A DNA stretch of 64,000 nucleotides from Desulfobacula sp. GTDB lineage: Bacteria > Desulfobacterota > Desulfobacteria > Desulfobacterales > Desulfobacteraceae. Shown in pieces: positions 45,876-53,859 of this stretch. The stretch covers positions 1 through 64,000 of the forward strand of contig JABGOU010000013.1 in NCBI GenBank assembly GCA_018645325.1, written 5' to 3'. The position numbers were made by a program, and so were the translations under genes. Each line of letters begins with the position of its first letter. The first letter of the stretch is position 1. The notes under the pieces are model-generated. The model searched no databases and was not told the origin of the DNA. It saw nothing but the letters and a program-made list of their open reading frames with translations.

Positions 45876-46943
45876 TCACAAATCAGATGATTCTATTAGC
45901 TTGAGAGCTGTTTTTTCAAGGTTTATAACCGCAAAAATCAACAGGGCAAACCGCTTGTTATTCGTTATCTTGTGAAAAAAGCGGTAATAAATCTGCTGGG
46001 CAATTACCGCCAGCCGGAACAGACCAAAACAATAATAAAAATCAAAATGCCTCGTACTCCTGCCAGTTTGTTTTTCATATTGATCCAGTATTTCCTGCCG
46101 TGTCAGAGCACCTTCCATATGGGTGGGCATGGTTCGCATCACCTGCATGTGTTCAGGATCATTTTTTTCCACCCAATAAGCAAGTGAGTTGCCCAGGTCC
46201 ATCAAAGGATCACCACAAGTGGTCATTTCCCAGTCAAGGACACCAATAATTTTTCCAGGGTCGGCAGGGTCCAGAACCACATTATCAAACTTATAATCAT
46301 TGTGTACAATGCAAGGGTGATCCGTATCCTTTGGCTTTTTGTCCCCAAGCCAGTCCATGATGGGTTCAAAATCCGGTGCATCATCTGTTTTTGCCCTGCG
46401 ATACCGGGCTGCCCACCCTTCCACCTGTCGTTGAACATACCCTTCAGGTTTTCCAATAAAATCCAGACCTGCTTTTTTTATATCAATGGCATGGAGATCT
46501 GCCAGAAGATTTGTGAGCGCCCTGCAAAGGTTTTCTGCCTGGTCCCTTGAAAAACAAAGACCTTTGGGCATGTCTTTTCGAAGGATGATACCGGATAATT
46601 TTTCCATGACAAAAAAAGGGGCTCCGATAATTGATGTATCGTCAGTATATGCCAGGGGCTCCGGGCAGTAAGGAAATACGGGGTACAATGCTTTAAGCAC
46701 ACGGTATTCGCGTCCCATGTCGTGCCCTGCCTTTACCATGGCACCAATGGGGGGTCGTCTCAGCACCATCTTTTTACCCCCTATATCAATTAAATAGGTC
46801 AGGTTGGAAAATCCTCCTGGAAACTGGGTTATGACAATATTACCTTTAAGACCATTTATATTCTCATGCAAAAATGTTTTTACCCTGCCAGGGTCAATTT
46901 CCTCTCCAGGTCTGATAGTTCCTGCTTTGTCTGTTACCTGCAT
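45876..46943 (-). CDS. phosphotransferase-family (APH-like) protein
   Basis: A 355-residue protein kinase-like fold of the aminoglycoside-phosphotransferase type. Catalytic loop CIVHNDYKFDNVVL and metal-binding VLDWEMTTCGDPLMDLG are intact. The same module is fused to acyl-CoA dehydrogenase in ACAD10/ACAD11, where it phosphorylates 4-hydroxyacyl-CoA. Its place between two acyl-CoA dehydrogenase genes makes that role likely here too, but this is inference. GAGGAAG precedes the ATG. Confidence 0.87.
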   Translation of the reverse strand: MQVTDKAGTIRPGEEIDPGRVKTFLHENINGLKGNIVITQFPGGFSNLTYLIDIGGKKMVLRRPPIGAMVKAGHDMGREYRVLKALYPVFPYCPEPLAYTDDTSIIGAPFFVMEKLSGIILRKDMPKGLCFSRDQAENLCRALTNLLADLHAIDIKKAGLDFIGKPEGYVQRQVEGWAARYRRAKTDDAPDFEPIMDWLGDKKPKDTDHPCIVHNDYKFDNVVLDPADPGKIIGVLDWEMTTCGDPLMDLGNSLAYWVEKNDPEHMQVMRTMPTHMEGALTRQEILDQYEKQTGRSTRHFDFYYCFGLFRLAVIAQQIYYRFFHKITNNKRFALLIFAVINLEKTALKLIESSDL

Positions 46944-46998
46944 GACTTCTTCCTCTTATGTTGGCCTGCATGTGTTGATGGCATAATCATCCTTTGCT

Positions 46999-47685
46999 TC
47001 AGGCGCAGCCTTCCTGTCCCGGAGCCAGGCAGAAGGCTTCCACAAGCCCCATCAAATGACCGGCAAACTGATCTACTGATATGTTTAATTTTTTGTATTT
47101 CCACCGTTTTAAATACCATTCCTGCTGCATGGCCTTGATCATACTGGCTGTCAATTCATGGTTTCCGGGTTTGAAAACGCCTTGCTTTTCTCCCTCCACA
47201 AGAATATTTGTAAGGATTTTCTGGGTATGATCTTCCATGGATTTGACCGCCTTAATATTCCGGGCTTCCATAAAGGTAAAATAAAACCAGGGCCGGAATA
47301 ATTCAGATAGAAAAACATGGGCTTTGATCACAGCCTTTAACCTTTCCCAGGGATTATTATGACTTTTTAAAACCTTTTCAAGATCTTTTTTTATAATAGA
47401 CCATCCCTGGATCTGTATAATATCCTGAAGATCTTCTTTTCCTTTGAAATAGGCATACAAAGACCCCAGACTCATACCGGTTTTCTGGCTTAAAGCACGC
47501 ATACTCATGGCTTGAAAGCCCTTTTTATAGGAAATATTGAAAACAGCATTAAAGATTTTTTCCAAATTGTTTACAGCGGTTTTTTCTTTTTTAATCAGAA
47601 TTATTCCTTTATTGTTACGATACACCTCCCGTGAAATATCCCTGTTTGAAACTTCATATATTTTTTTAAACTCTTTGTAATCCAT
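46999..47685 (-). CDS. TetR-family transcriptional regulator
   Basis: A 228-residue repressor. An unusually long N-terminal extension (about 40 residues) precedes the HTH (AMSMRALSQKTGMSLGSLYAYFKGKEDL). The rest is a helical ligand-binding domain. Lying inside the acyl-CoA oxidation operon, it probably responds to an acyl-CoA and represses the etfB promoter, where a GAACGTTC site overlaps the -35 region. GAGGAA precedes the ATG. Confidence 0.88.
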   Translation of the reverse strand: MDYKEFKKIYEVSNRDISREVYRNNKGIILIKKEKTAVNNLEKIFNAVFNISYKKGFQAMSMRALSQKTGMSLGSLYAYFKGKEDLQDIIQIQGWSIIKKDLEKVLKSHNNPWERLKAVIKAHVFLSELFRPWFYFTFMEARNIKAVKSMEDHTQKILTNILVEGEKQGVFKPGNHELTASMIKAMQQEWYLKRWKYKKLNISVDQFAGHLMGLVEAFCLAPGQEGCA

Positions 47686-47711
47686 CTATATTTCCTCAAA
47701 AATCATTGTAA

Positions 47712-48914
47712 TCATTTTACTTTCCCATATGTTTTTAAAATCCGTTTTGCCAGAGAAATTTTATGGACCTCGTCTGCACCATCATAAATCCGGGCTGCCC
47801 GTTCATGACGATAAAAATAGGCAAGGATGGTATCATCGGTCATTCCAAGGCCTCCATGGGCCTGAAGCGCCCGGTCCACAATTTTATTCATGGTGTTGGC
47901 AACCACAAACTTGATCATGGAAATGGAATCCCTGGCCCGGGAGGCACCCATGGTATCAATCTGCCAGGCAGAATTAAGGGTCAAAAGCCTTGCTGCCTGC
48001 ATCTCGGCTGCAGATTCTGCAATCCAGTTTTGAATAGTCTGTGTATTACCAAGAGTTTTCCCTGAAGGAGAAATCACCCTTTCCCCGGCCCTTTTACAAA
48101 GAAGATCAAAGGCCCGCCTGCAGATGCCCAGCCATCGCATACAATGATGAATCCTCCCTGGTCCCAGCCGGTCCTGAGCAATAATAAAGCCCTGGCCTTC
48201 AGGTCCCAGCAGATTTTTTTGTGGCACCCGGCAGGACTCAAACAAGATTTCACCATGGCTTGAGTAATCACTGCCTGCATGGCCCATAACAGGAATATTC
48301 CTCACATGGTTAAACCCTTTTGCAGCTGTTGGGACGATAATCATGCTGGCCTTAAGATAATTGGATGCCTCAGGATTGGTGACGGCCATGACAATGGCAA
48401 AATCTGCCCCATCCGCTGCCGTGGTATACCATTTATGACCATTGATGACGTATTCGTCTCCATCCTTTACGGCAGTGGTTTCCAGCATGACTGGATTGGA
48501 TCCCGGCATGTCCACCTCCGTCATGGCAAAACAGGACCGGATGTCTCCTTTTACCAAAGGATTAAGATAACGTTGTTTTTGTTCGCAAGTTCCATGGAGA
48601 TGCAGGATTTCAACATTGCCAGCATCCGGGGCCTGGCACCAGAATACATAATGACCCAGGGGAGAACGTCCCAGAGCCTCGGATACAAGACCGTGCTCAA
48701 GAAGTGAAAGTCCCATTCCCCCGCACTCAACCGGAAAATTGGGGGCCCAGAGTTCCATTTTTTTTACCAGGTCCTGTTTTTTTTTGAGTACTGGCAAAAG
48801 GTCTTTAAAATCCTTTACCAGAAATTGGGGTTCAAGAGGTATGAGTTCTTTTTCCACAAATTCATTGATCATATCCACAATGATCTGAATCTTATCTGAA
48901 ATCTTAAAATCCAC
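47712..48914 (-). CDS. acyl-CoA dehydrogenase (400-residue type)
   Basis: A standard-length acyl-CoA dehydrogenase. Visible motifs are RSCFAMTEVDMPGSNPVMLET, EYVINGHKWYTTAADGADF, GPGRIHHCMRWLG, and the FAD-binding QAHGGLGMTDDTILAYFYRHERAARIYDGADEVH. The GTG start at 48914 has AAGGAG in ideal position. It follows etfA directly on the minus strand. The substrate is not determined; branched or aromatic acyl-CoAs are possible. Confidence 0.92.
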   Translation of the reverse strand: MDFKISDKIQIIVDMINEFVEKELIPLEPQFLVKDFKDLLPVLKKKQDLVKKMELWAPNFPVECGGMGLSLLEHGLVSEALGRSPLGHYVFWCQAPDAGNVEILHLHGTCEQKQRYLNPLVKGDIRSCFAMTEVDMPGSNPVMLETTAVKDGDEYVINGHKWYTTAADGADFAIVMAVTNPEASNYLKASMIIVPTAAKGFNHVRNIPVMGHAGSDYSSHGEILFESCRVPQKNLLGPEGQGFIIAQDRLGPGRIHHCMRWLGICRRAFDLLCKRAGERVISPSGKTLGNTQTIQNWIAESAAEMQAARLLTLNSAWQIDTMGASRARDSISMIKFVVANTMNKIVDRALQAHGGLGMTDDTILAYFYRHERAARIYDGADEVHKISLAKRILKTYGKVK

Positions 48915-48925
48915 TAGTATCTCCT

Positions 48926-50029
48926 TTATTCCTTTTTTGTATGCAGCTCTTCGTCTCTAATGACCCGGCTTTTTATTTTACCCATATTTGATACAGGATC
49001 AGACTCGAGTAATTTTGTGTCAACCAGATTTAAAAAAGCATGGATAAATTCAATTACATCCTCTGTAATGCACAGGTCTGAGTATCGGGATATGGGGGCT
49101 TTATAGTTTTTATTGATACTTATTACAAATTTGGCATCCTTTATACCGGCGATATGCTGGGATGAGCCTGAAATGCCACAGGCAATATAGACTTTAGGAG
49201 CAATAGTTGTACCTGTGATACCCACCTGGTGCTCATACCCGATCCATCCCATGTCAACCAGAGGCCGGGAAGCACCCACAGCTGATGAAAAAAAGCATTT
49301 CGCAAATCTGAACACTATATTCAGATTTTTTTCTTCTCCCAGGCCTCTGCCGGCGGCCACAACGACTTTTGCCACTTTCAGGGCCTGGTTTTCACAGGAT
49401 CTTTTTAAAACCTGCTGATGTTGGATACGACTTTTATCGCCGGAGCCGCAATTAAAAAAAAATTTTCTAATATCCACCTGACCCGGTTTCCCGGATTTAT
49501 GGATATAAGGCTTGAACACCCCGGGCATAAGGGTCAGCATAACAGGTCTTTTTGGGTCTGGTTGTACAAGCATATTTTTCTTATTGTTAAACACGGAACG
49601 CGAATAAATCAGCCCTTTTTCATCGGATCCAATGCCGTTGACTCCTGGTATGGACGCGGCTTCCAGCCCCAGGGCAAGGCCCGGGGCAAAATCGCGTCCC
49701 TGGGAAGTATGGGCTGCCAGTATATGTGAGGGATTCATTTTTCTGATCAGCTGCCCAAGGCAGGCAATATAAATTTCACTGGTATAGGTTTTAAGTTCGG
49801 GTATCTCAAGTCCTATGATGTTCAAGCTGGTTTGTTTTAAAAATTCTTTTACCAGGGGTTTTGGGTTGTCTGAAGGAATAATGATATAAACATCCGGGGT
49901 ATTGATATCAGAAGATTCTTTTTTTTGAGAAAAATCAGCCTTGATTTGAAGGGCTGCAGCAGCAAGTTCCCAGGTCACCTTTCGTACCCTGTTTTCAAAA
50001 ATCTCTGCAATTACCAGTATCTGCTTCAT
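48926..50029 (-). CDS. etfA: electron transfer flavoprotein alpha subunit
   Basis: The FAD-binding subunit of ETF, 367 residues. Domain II shows GRGLGEEKNL, SSAVGASRPLVDMGWIGYEHQVGITGTTIAPKVYIACGISGSSQHIAG (abbreviated) and INKNYKAPISRYSDLCI, the FAD site. It overlaps the etfB stop by four bases (ATGA), so the two are coupled. It takes electrons from the adjacent acyl-CoA dehydrogenases. The usual membrane ETF oxidoreductase is not in the window. Confidence 0.94.
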   Translation of the reverse strand: MKQILVIAEIFENRVRKVTWELAAAALQIKADFSQKKESSDINTPDVYIIIPSDNPKPLVKEFLKQTSLNIIGLEIPELKTYTSEIYIACLGQLIRKMNPSHILAAHTSQGRDFAPGLALGLEAASIPGVNGIGSDEKGLIYSRSVFNNKKNMLVQPDPKRPVMLTLMPGVFKPYIHKSGKPGQVDIRKFFFNCGSGDKSRIQHQQVLKRSCENQALKVAKVVVAAGRGLGEEKNLNIVFRFAKCFFSSAVGASRPLVDMGWIGYEHQVGITGTTIAPKVYIACGISGSSQHIAGIKDAKFVISINKNYKAPISRYSDLCITEDVIEFIHAFLNLVDTKLLESDPVSNMGKIKSRVIRDEELHTKKE

Positions 50030-50763
50030 ATCAGATCTTTTTTCCTTAAAAAAGAAAACAATTGCTCTGCTTTATCAGATAAAGATCCTTCCAATAAACG
50101 GCCGGACCTTGTTTTTTCAGGGTCTTGCATACCTGCAAAAGATTCTCTTGCACGGACAGGCGTGGGAAAAAGATCAGCTTGTGCAAAGGTTATGATCTGT
50201 TTTTGGTTTGCTGACAGCATATTGGACAGGCAGGGATACCTGGGATTATTGATACCGGCTTGAATGGTCAACACAGCAGGCAGCCGTATCGCAATGCAGT
50301 CCCGGAATCCGTTTTCCATCTCCCGTTCAACTTGCATTATATTGTCCGTGGTTGGCAGGGTGGTTTTTATCACACCAGTGGCACAGGGCATGCCCAAAAT
50401 TTGGGCCAGCATGGGACCGGTCTGTCCTGCCATCATATCCTCTGACATAATCCCTGCCAGGATCAAGTCATATGGTATTTTTCCGGCCACTGCCGCCAGC
50501 ATGGAAGCCGTCACAAAAGAAGAATCATATCCTGAATCTTCTTTAACAATATGATATCCCCTGTCAGCCCCCATACCAAAGGCTCGTCTGATTATTTTTT
50601 TGACCCCGGATGATCCGGCCGTTACTATGTCCACAGAAACCGGCTCCATCATTGCGGCACTAAATTGTTCTTTTAACAAAATGGCCTCTTCAAGGGCATG
50701 CGCATCAAAAAGATTCATCTCCCCTTCATCACCCACCTGTTTTATACAGACCAGAATTTTCAT
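50026..50763 (-). CDS. etfB: electron transfer flavoprotein beta subunit
   Basis: A 245-residue subunit beginning MKILVCIKQVGDEGEMNLFDAHALEEAI, the EtfB N-terminus. It contains ILAGIMSEDMMAGQTGPMLAQILGMPCATGV, the AMP-binding signature region. It heads the operon etfB-etfA-acd-tetR-phosphotransferase-acd. The C-terminal arm is somewhat divergent (RSGRLLEGSLSDKAEQLFSFL). Confidence 0.92.
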   Translation of the reverse strand: MKILVCIKQVGDEGEMNLFDAHALEEAILLKEQFSAAMMEPVSVDIVTAGSSGVKKIIRRAFGMGADRGYHIVKEDSGYDSSFVTASMLAAVAGKIPYDLILAGIMSEDMMAGQTGPMLAQILGMPCATGVIKTTLPTTDNIMQVEREMENGFRDCIAIRLPAVLTIQAGINNPRYPCLSNMLSANQKQIITFAQADLFPTPVRARESFAGMQDPEKTRSGRLLEGSLSDKAEQLFSFLRKKDLI

Positions 50764-50788
50764 ACCCCATAATATCCCTGGGATCTTA

Positions 50789-50820
50789 TTATATCAATAA
50801 AAAAAAGAACGAACGTTCAT
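50789..50820 (-). promoter_or_regulatory. etfB promoter with palindromic TetR-type operator
   Basis: On the minus strand a TATAAT hexamer (within 50789-50796) lies about 27 bases before the etfB ATG. Just upstream, at 50807-50818, lies GAACGTTCGTTC, whose GAACGTTC (50811-50818) is a perfect palindrome in the -35 position. Occupation would block RNA polymerase. The TetR encoded in the operon is the natural candidate. Confidence 0.5.
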
Positions 50821-50874
50821 ATTTAAAAATCGAGACTGGTTCTCAAAAATAATTTATGCCAAGTTTCTTACTTC

Positions 50875-50988
50875 GTAATTGTTCAGCCCGCTAAAAAAAG
50901 TTATCCCCAAAGCCCTGTCTGATGGATATTTGCAGGAGGTTTAGCATCGAAACAAATATCCATCAGACAGGGCGAGCTGAATAATTAC
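50875..50988. mobile_element. IS66-type MITE, copy 6, with perfect target duplication
   Basis: A 114-bp copy bounded by GTAATTGTTCAGC and GCTGAATAATTAC and flanked on both sides by CTTACTTC (50867-50874 and 50989-50996), a perfect 8-bp duplication. The inner stem is perfect. Compared with other copies it lacks about 15 bases between stem and right end (GGTTCAAGCGCAATA) and has a shortened loop (AGGAGGTTTAGCATCG). Its end supplies the TAA stop codon of hisHF. Confidence 0.95.
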
Positions 50989-52562
50989 CTTACTTCTATC
51001 TTATTTTTGGCAAGATAATCTTTTACTCTTTGAATCGGAACCTCTTTTCTGTGAAATATACCGGCGGCCAGAGCTGCATCTGCATTTGTTTTTTCAAAAA
51101 CTTCAACAAAATGATCTTCACATCCAGCACCGCTTGATGCAATTACAGGTATTAAAACAGCATTTTTGACTGCCAAAATTAATTCAAGGTCAAACCCTGA
51201 ATTTGTTCCGTCTTTATCAATACAATTGAGAAGAATTTCCCCGGCGCCAAGATCCTGACAGGCTTTTGCAAGTGCAACCGCGTCAATATCTCTCGTGATT
51301 CTTCCCCCCTGAACCGTGCATTGATACCAGCAATAGGCTTCATTGTCCGGGCCTGGAAAATCAGTTTTAATTACATGGTGTTTTTTCGCATCACAAGGCG
51401 AGTGGACATAAACTCTTTTGGGATCAATGGAAATCACAACAGCCTGATTGCCGTAGATCCTGGAAATTTGTTCAATAGAACTTTTCCCGGATTTTTTCCC
51501 TGTTTTAATATATTCTTCAGCAATGTATACAGCATCGCTGCCAATGGATATTTTATCAGCACCAGATCTAAAATACCGGGCAGCAACTTCAAGTGCCGTA
51601 TAAGATTTACCTTTATTGTCTGTATAATCCCTGATGCCTCCCCCAATGGTAAGCGGCACAAAAACGTTTCGACTGGTTTTTTCAAGGACATCTATCATTG
51701 GCATGTCTTTTAAAGGAAAGTCCCTGAATCCCGTGATATTTAAAAAAGTGATTTCATCGGCACCTTCTTTGTAGTATCGTCCGGCAAGTTCTACAGGTTT
51801 ACCAAGGTTCCTGACATTACCTTTTTGCCTTACATCATACTGATCCCCTTTGGTCACTACAAGATCGCCATTATCATTGGCCCTGACATCCAGGCAGGCA
51901 ATGATTCTTTTTGAAAATCCTGTTCCTTTGATATTGACTTTTTTTCGGGATTTCAGGTCCTTTTGATAAATAAAATTTTTCAGCAGTTTGATACCGCTGT
52001 TCCCGCTTTTTTCCGGATGGAACTGGGTACCTATAATATTGCCTTTCTGTACACTGCTCACAAATTCATAATCATAAGTTGTGGTGGTTAATACAACAGA
52101 CTCATTTGCCGGCACTATATGATAGGAGTGGACAAAATAAAATTTTGTATCGTGTGCAACTCCTTTAAAAACAGGTGAATCCTTTCTCAGGTTCACCCCG
52201 TTCCATCCAATATGGGGAACGGCCAGCTTAGTTCTGAACTGCTTGACACTGCCCTTGAATATCCCCAGACTTTCATTCCCTGACAAATCTTCCTCACTGC
52301 CCTCAAAAAGGGCCTGCATGCCAAGGCAGATACCAAAAAAAGGTTTATCAGCCTTAAGATATTCCCTTAACGGATGTATATAATCTTTTTCATGGAGAAT
52401 TTTGATCATGTTTTCGTAATTTCCCACACCGGGAAATAATAATTTTTGGGCATCAAGAATATCAGAAGGTCTTGTGACGAATTTTATTTTTCCGCCCAGC
52501 TTTTCAATGGCATTGGCAACACTTCTGACATTACCGGCACCGTAATCAAGTAAGGTAATCAT
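50985..52562 (-). CDS. hisHF: imidazole glycerol phosphate synthase, fused HisH-HisF (eukaryotic HIS7 type)
   Basis: Residues 1-205 are the glutamine amidotransferase HisH ([10 protein letters not shown], catalytic C79 in GICLGMQ, His/Glu in FHPEKSG). Residues 215-525 are the HisF cyclase (ACLDVRAND with the catalytic Asp, [30 protein letters not shown]). Insertions in the HisF half, such as [39 protein letters not shown] and [15 protein letters not shown], are those of yeast and plant HIS7 rather than stand-alone bacterial HisF. The protein makes IGP and AICAR from PRFAR and glutamine. No other his gene is nearby. AAGGATAG precedes the ATG; the stop lies in an inserted repeat element. Confidence 0.95.
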   Translation of the reverse strand: MITLLDYGAGNVRSVANAIEKLGGKIKFVTRPSDILDAQKLLFPGVGNYENMIKILHEKDYIHPLREYLKADKPFFGICLGMQALFEGSEEDLSGNESLGIFKGSVKQFRTKLAVPHIGWNGVNLRKDSPVFKGVAHDTKFYFVHSYHIVPANESVVLTTTTYDYEFVSSVQKGNIIGTQFHPEKSGNSGIKLLKNFIYQKDLKSRKKVNIKGTGFSKRIIACLDVRANDNGDLVVTKGDQYDVRQKGNVRNLGKPVELAGRYYKEGADEITFLNITGFRDFPLKDMPMIDVLEKTSRNVFVPLTIGGGIRDYTDNKGKSYTALEVAARYFRSGADKISIGSDAVYIAEEYIKTGKKSGKSSIEQISRIYGNQAVVISIDPKRVYVHSPCDAKKHHVIKTDFPGPDNEAYCWYQCTVQGGRITRDIDAVALAKACQDLGAGEILLNCIDKDGTNSGFDLELILAVKNAVLIPVIASSGAGCEDHFVEVFEKTNADAALAAGIFHRKEVPIQRVKDYLAKNKIEVR

Positions 52563-52590
52563 ATTATTTTTCTATCCTTAAAATATGGCA

Positions 52591-53826
52591 TTATCTTATC
52601 AACAAGCTCGCATTTTCAATACAGACCATATCATTTTGAAATTTTTTAACCAGGTTTTGTATCCTGGTCTTTTTTATTTTTGTTACACCGATTTTATGGC
52701 AGATTTTATCATCCAGAGACGTTTTTAGAAAGATCTTTATCCGGCCTGTTTTTGCCATCATGGATAATGCAGTGCCCCCGTTGCCCTTATAATCTTTTTT
52801 TAGAATATCAAAAGCCATACTAAAATCATGATAATTAAAATACTCCATAAAGGCATCAGATCCAATGCCATCAATGCACTCTGCCAGAACGATCAGACTG
52901 CCTTTGTCCTTTACAAACATGGCTGCGTTATTGATTGCCTTATGGCCTTGTATAAAATTAATATCTTTGGGAAATCCTCCGCATGAGGCAATGACCAGTT
53001 CATATTGTTTATTTATATTTGCCTTATAAAAAGGATCAAGGCATTTGCATGCATTTAAAAAATCATTATATGTATTTCCCGCAATAAGCCTGGTAACCCG
53101 TCCTTTTGAATTAAGAATCCCGTGAATTGAAAGCCTCTGGTTTTTAATCACATCATCAATCTGCTTTAAATCCTCTGCCAATGGATTGTTTTCAAAATTT
53201 CCGGGCCAACATCCAGGGCTTAGTTTTTCTAAAGATTTATCAAGAAAAAGCCCATGGTTATGATAAATATCAGGCTTGTACCCAAGTCCTGGAAACAATA
53301 ATTTTCTGCCACCCCCATATCCGGCAAAATAGTGATGGGACAAAGCCCCGAAAGTAATGATAAGATCACTTTCAAGAATATCTTTTCTAACATGAACCAT
53401 TGTGCCGTGATCCGTTTTGCCAAGATATCTGAAAAGGGTTTTATCATTGCAGTCATGATGAATAAATCTGTATTCCTGATATATCCTTCCATAGGCTTTC
53501 AGGCACTCTTCATCGTCCTGTTTAGCATGTGTGCCGTAAGCGATAAAAATTTGAATCCAGCTTTTTTGGATTCCCTTTTGAAAGAGGATATCCAAAACCC
53601 ATGGCAGATAGGTCTTATAATCGCAAAGCCTTGTTTTGTCTGCCACTACAATGGAAACAGCCCTGCAATCAGAAATATTTTCCGGCAGGTGCAAAGAAAA
53701 TTTGTCTGCAAACTTTTCCCGGCTGATCTGAAAGTCAGGTTCCTTTATGCTTAAAGTATTAGTTTTATCGGGGACCTCAATGGCATAAGAACCTTTGCCA
53801 TATCTGAATTCAATATTTTTAAGCAT
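52591..53826 (-). CDS. LarA-like nickel-pincer racemase/epimerase family protein
   Basis: A second, divergent LarA-family protein of 411 residues. It has VADKTRLCDY in place of DxTR, AYGTHAKQDDEE, the HYFAGYGGGRKLLFPG block with the pincer-binding lysine, and a histidine 16 residues further on (NH). VIASCGGFPKDINFIQGHKAINNA is the C-terminal family signature. The substrate is unknown. It lies 28 bases upstream of hisHF on the same strand and may be co-transcribed with it. GAGG precedes the ATG. Confidence 0.78.
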   Translation of the reverse strand: MLKNIEFRYGKGSYAIEVPDKTNTLSIKEPDFQISREKFADKFSLHLPENISDCRAVSIVVADKTRLCDYKTYLPWVLDILFQKGIQKSWIQIFIAYGTHAKQDDEECLKAYGRIYQEYRFIHHDCNDKTLFRYLGKTDHGTMVHVRKDILESDLIITFGALSHHYFAGYGGGRKLLFPGLGYKPDIYHNHGLFLDKSLEKLSPGCWPGNFENNPLAEDLKQIDDVIKNQRLSIHGILNSKGRVTRLIAGNTYNDFLNACKCLDPFYKANINKQYELVIASCGGFPKDINFIQGHKAINNAAMFVKDKGSLIVLAECIDGIGSDAFMEYFNYHDFSMAFDILKKDYKGNGGTALSMMAKTGRIKIFLKTSLDDKICHKIGVTKIKKTRIQNLVKKFQNDMVCIENASLLIR

Positions 53827-53859
53827 AAATCCTCTATGGATTGTGTAATAGGTGGGGTG

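Noticed and set aside
6008-50988. Repeat copies as a CRISPR array or as simple rho-independent terminators
   Set aside because: The copies are dispersed, lack spacer-repeat periodicity and T-runs, and have terminal repeats with target duplications, which fits a mobile element better.
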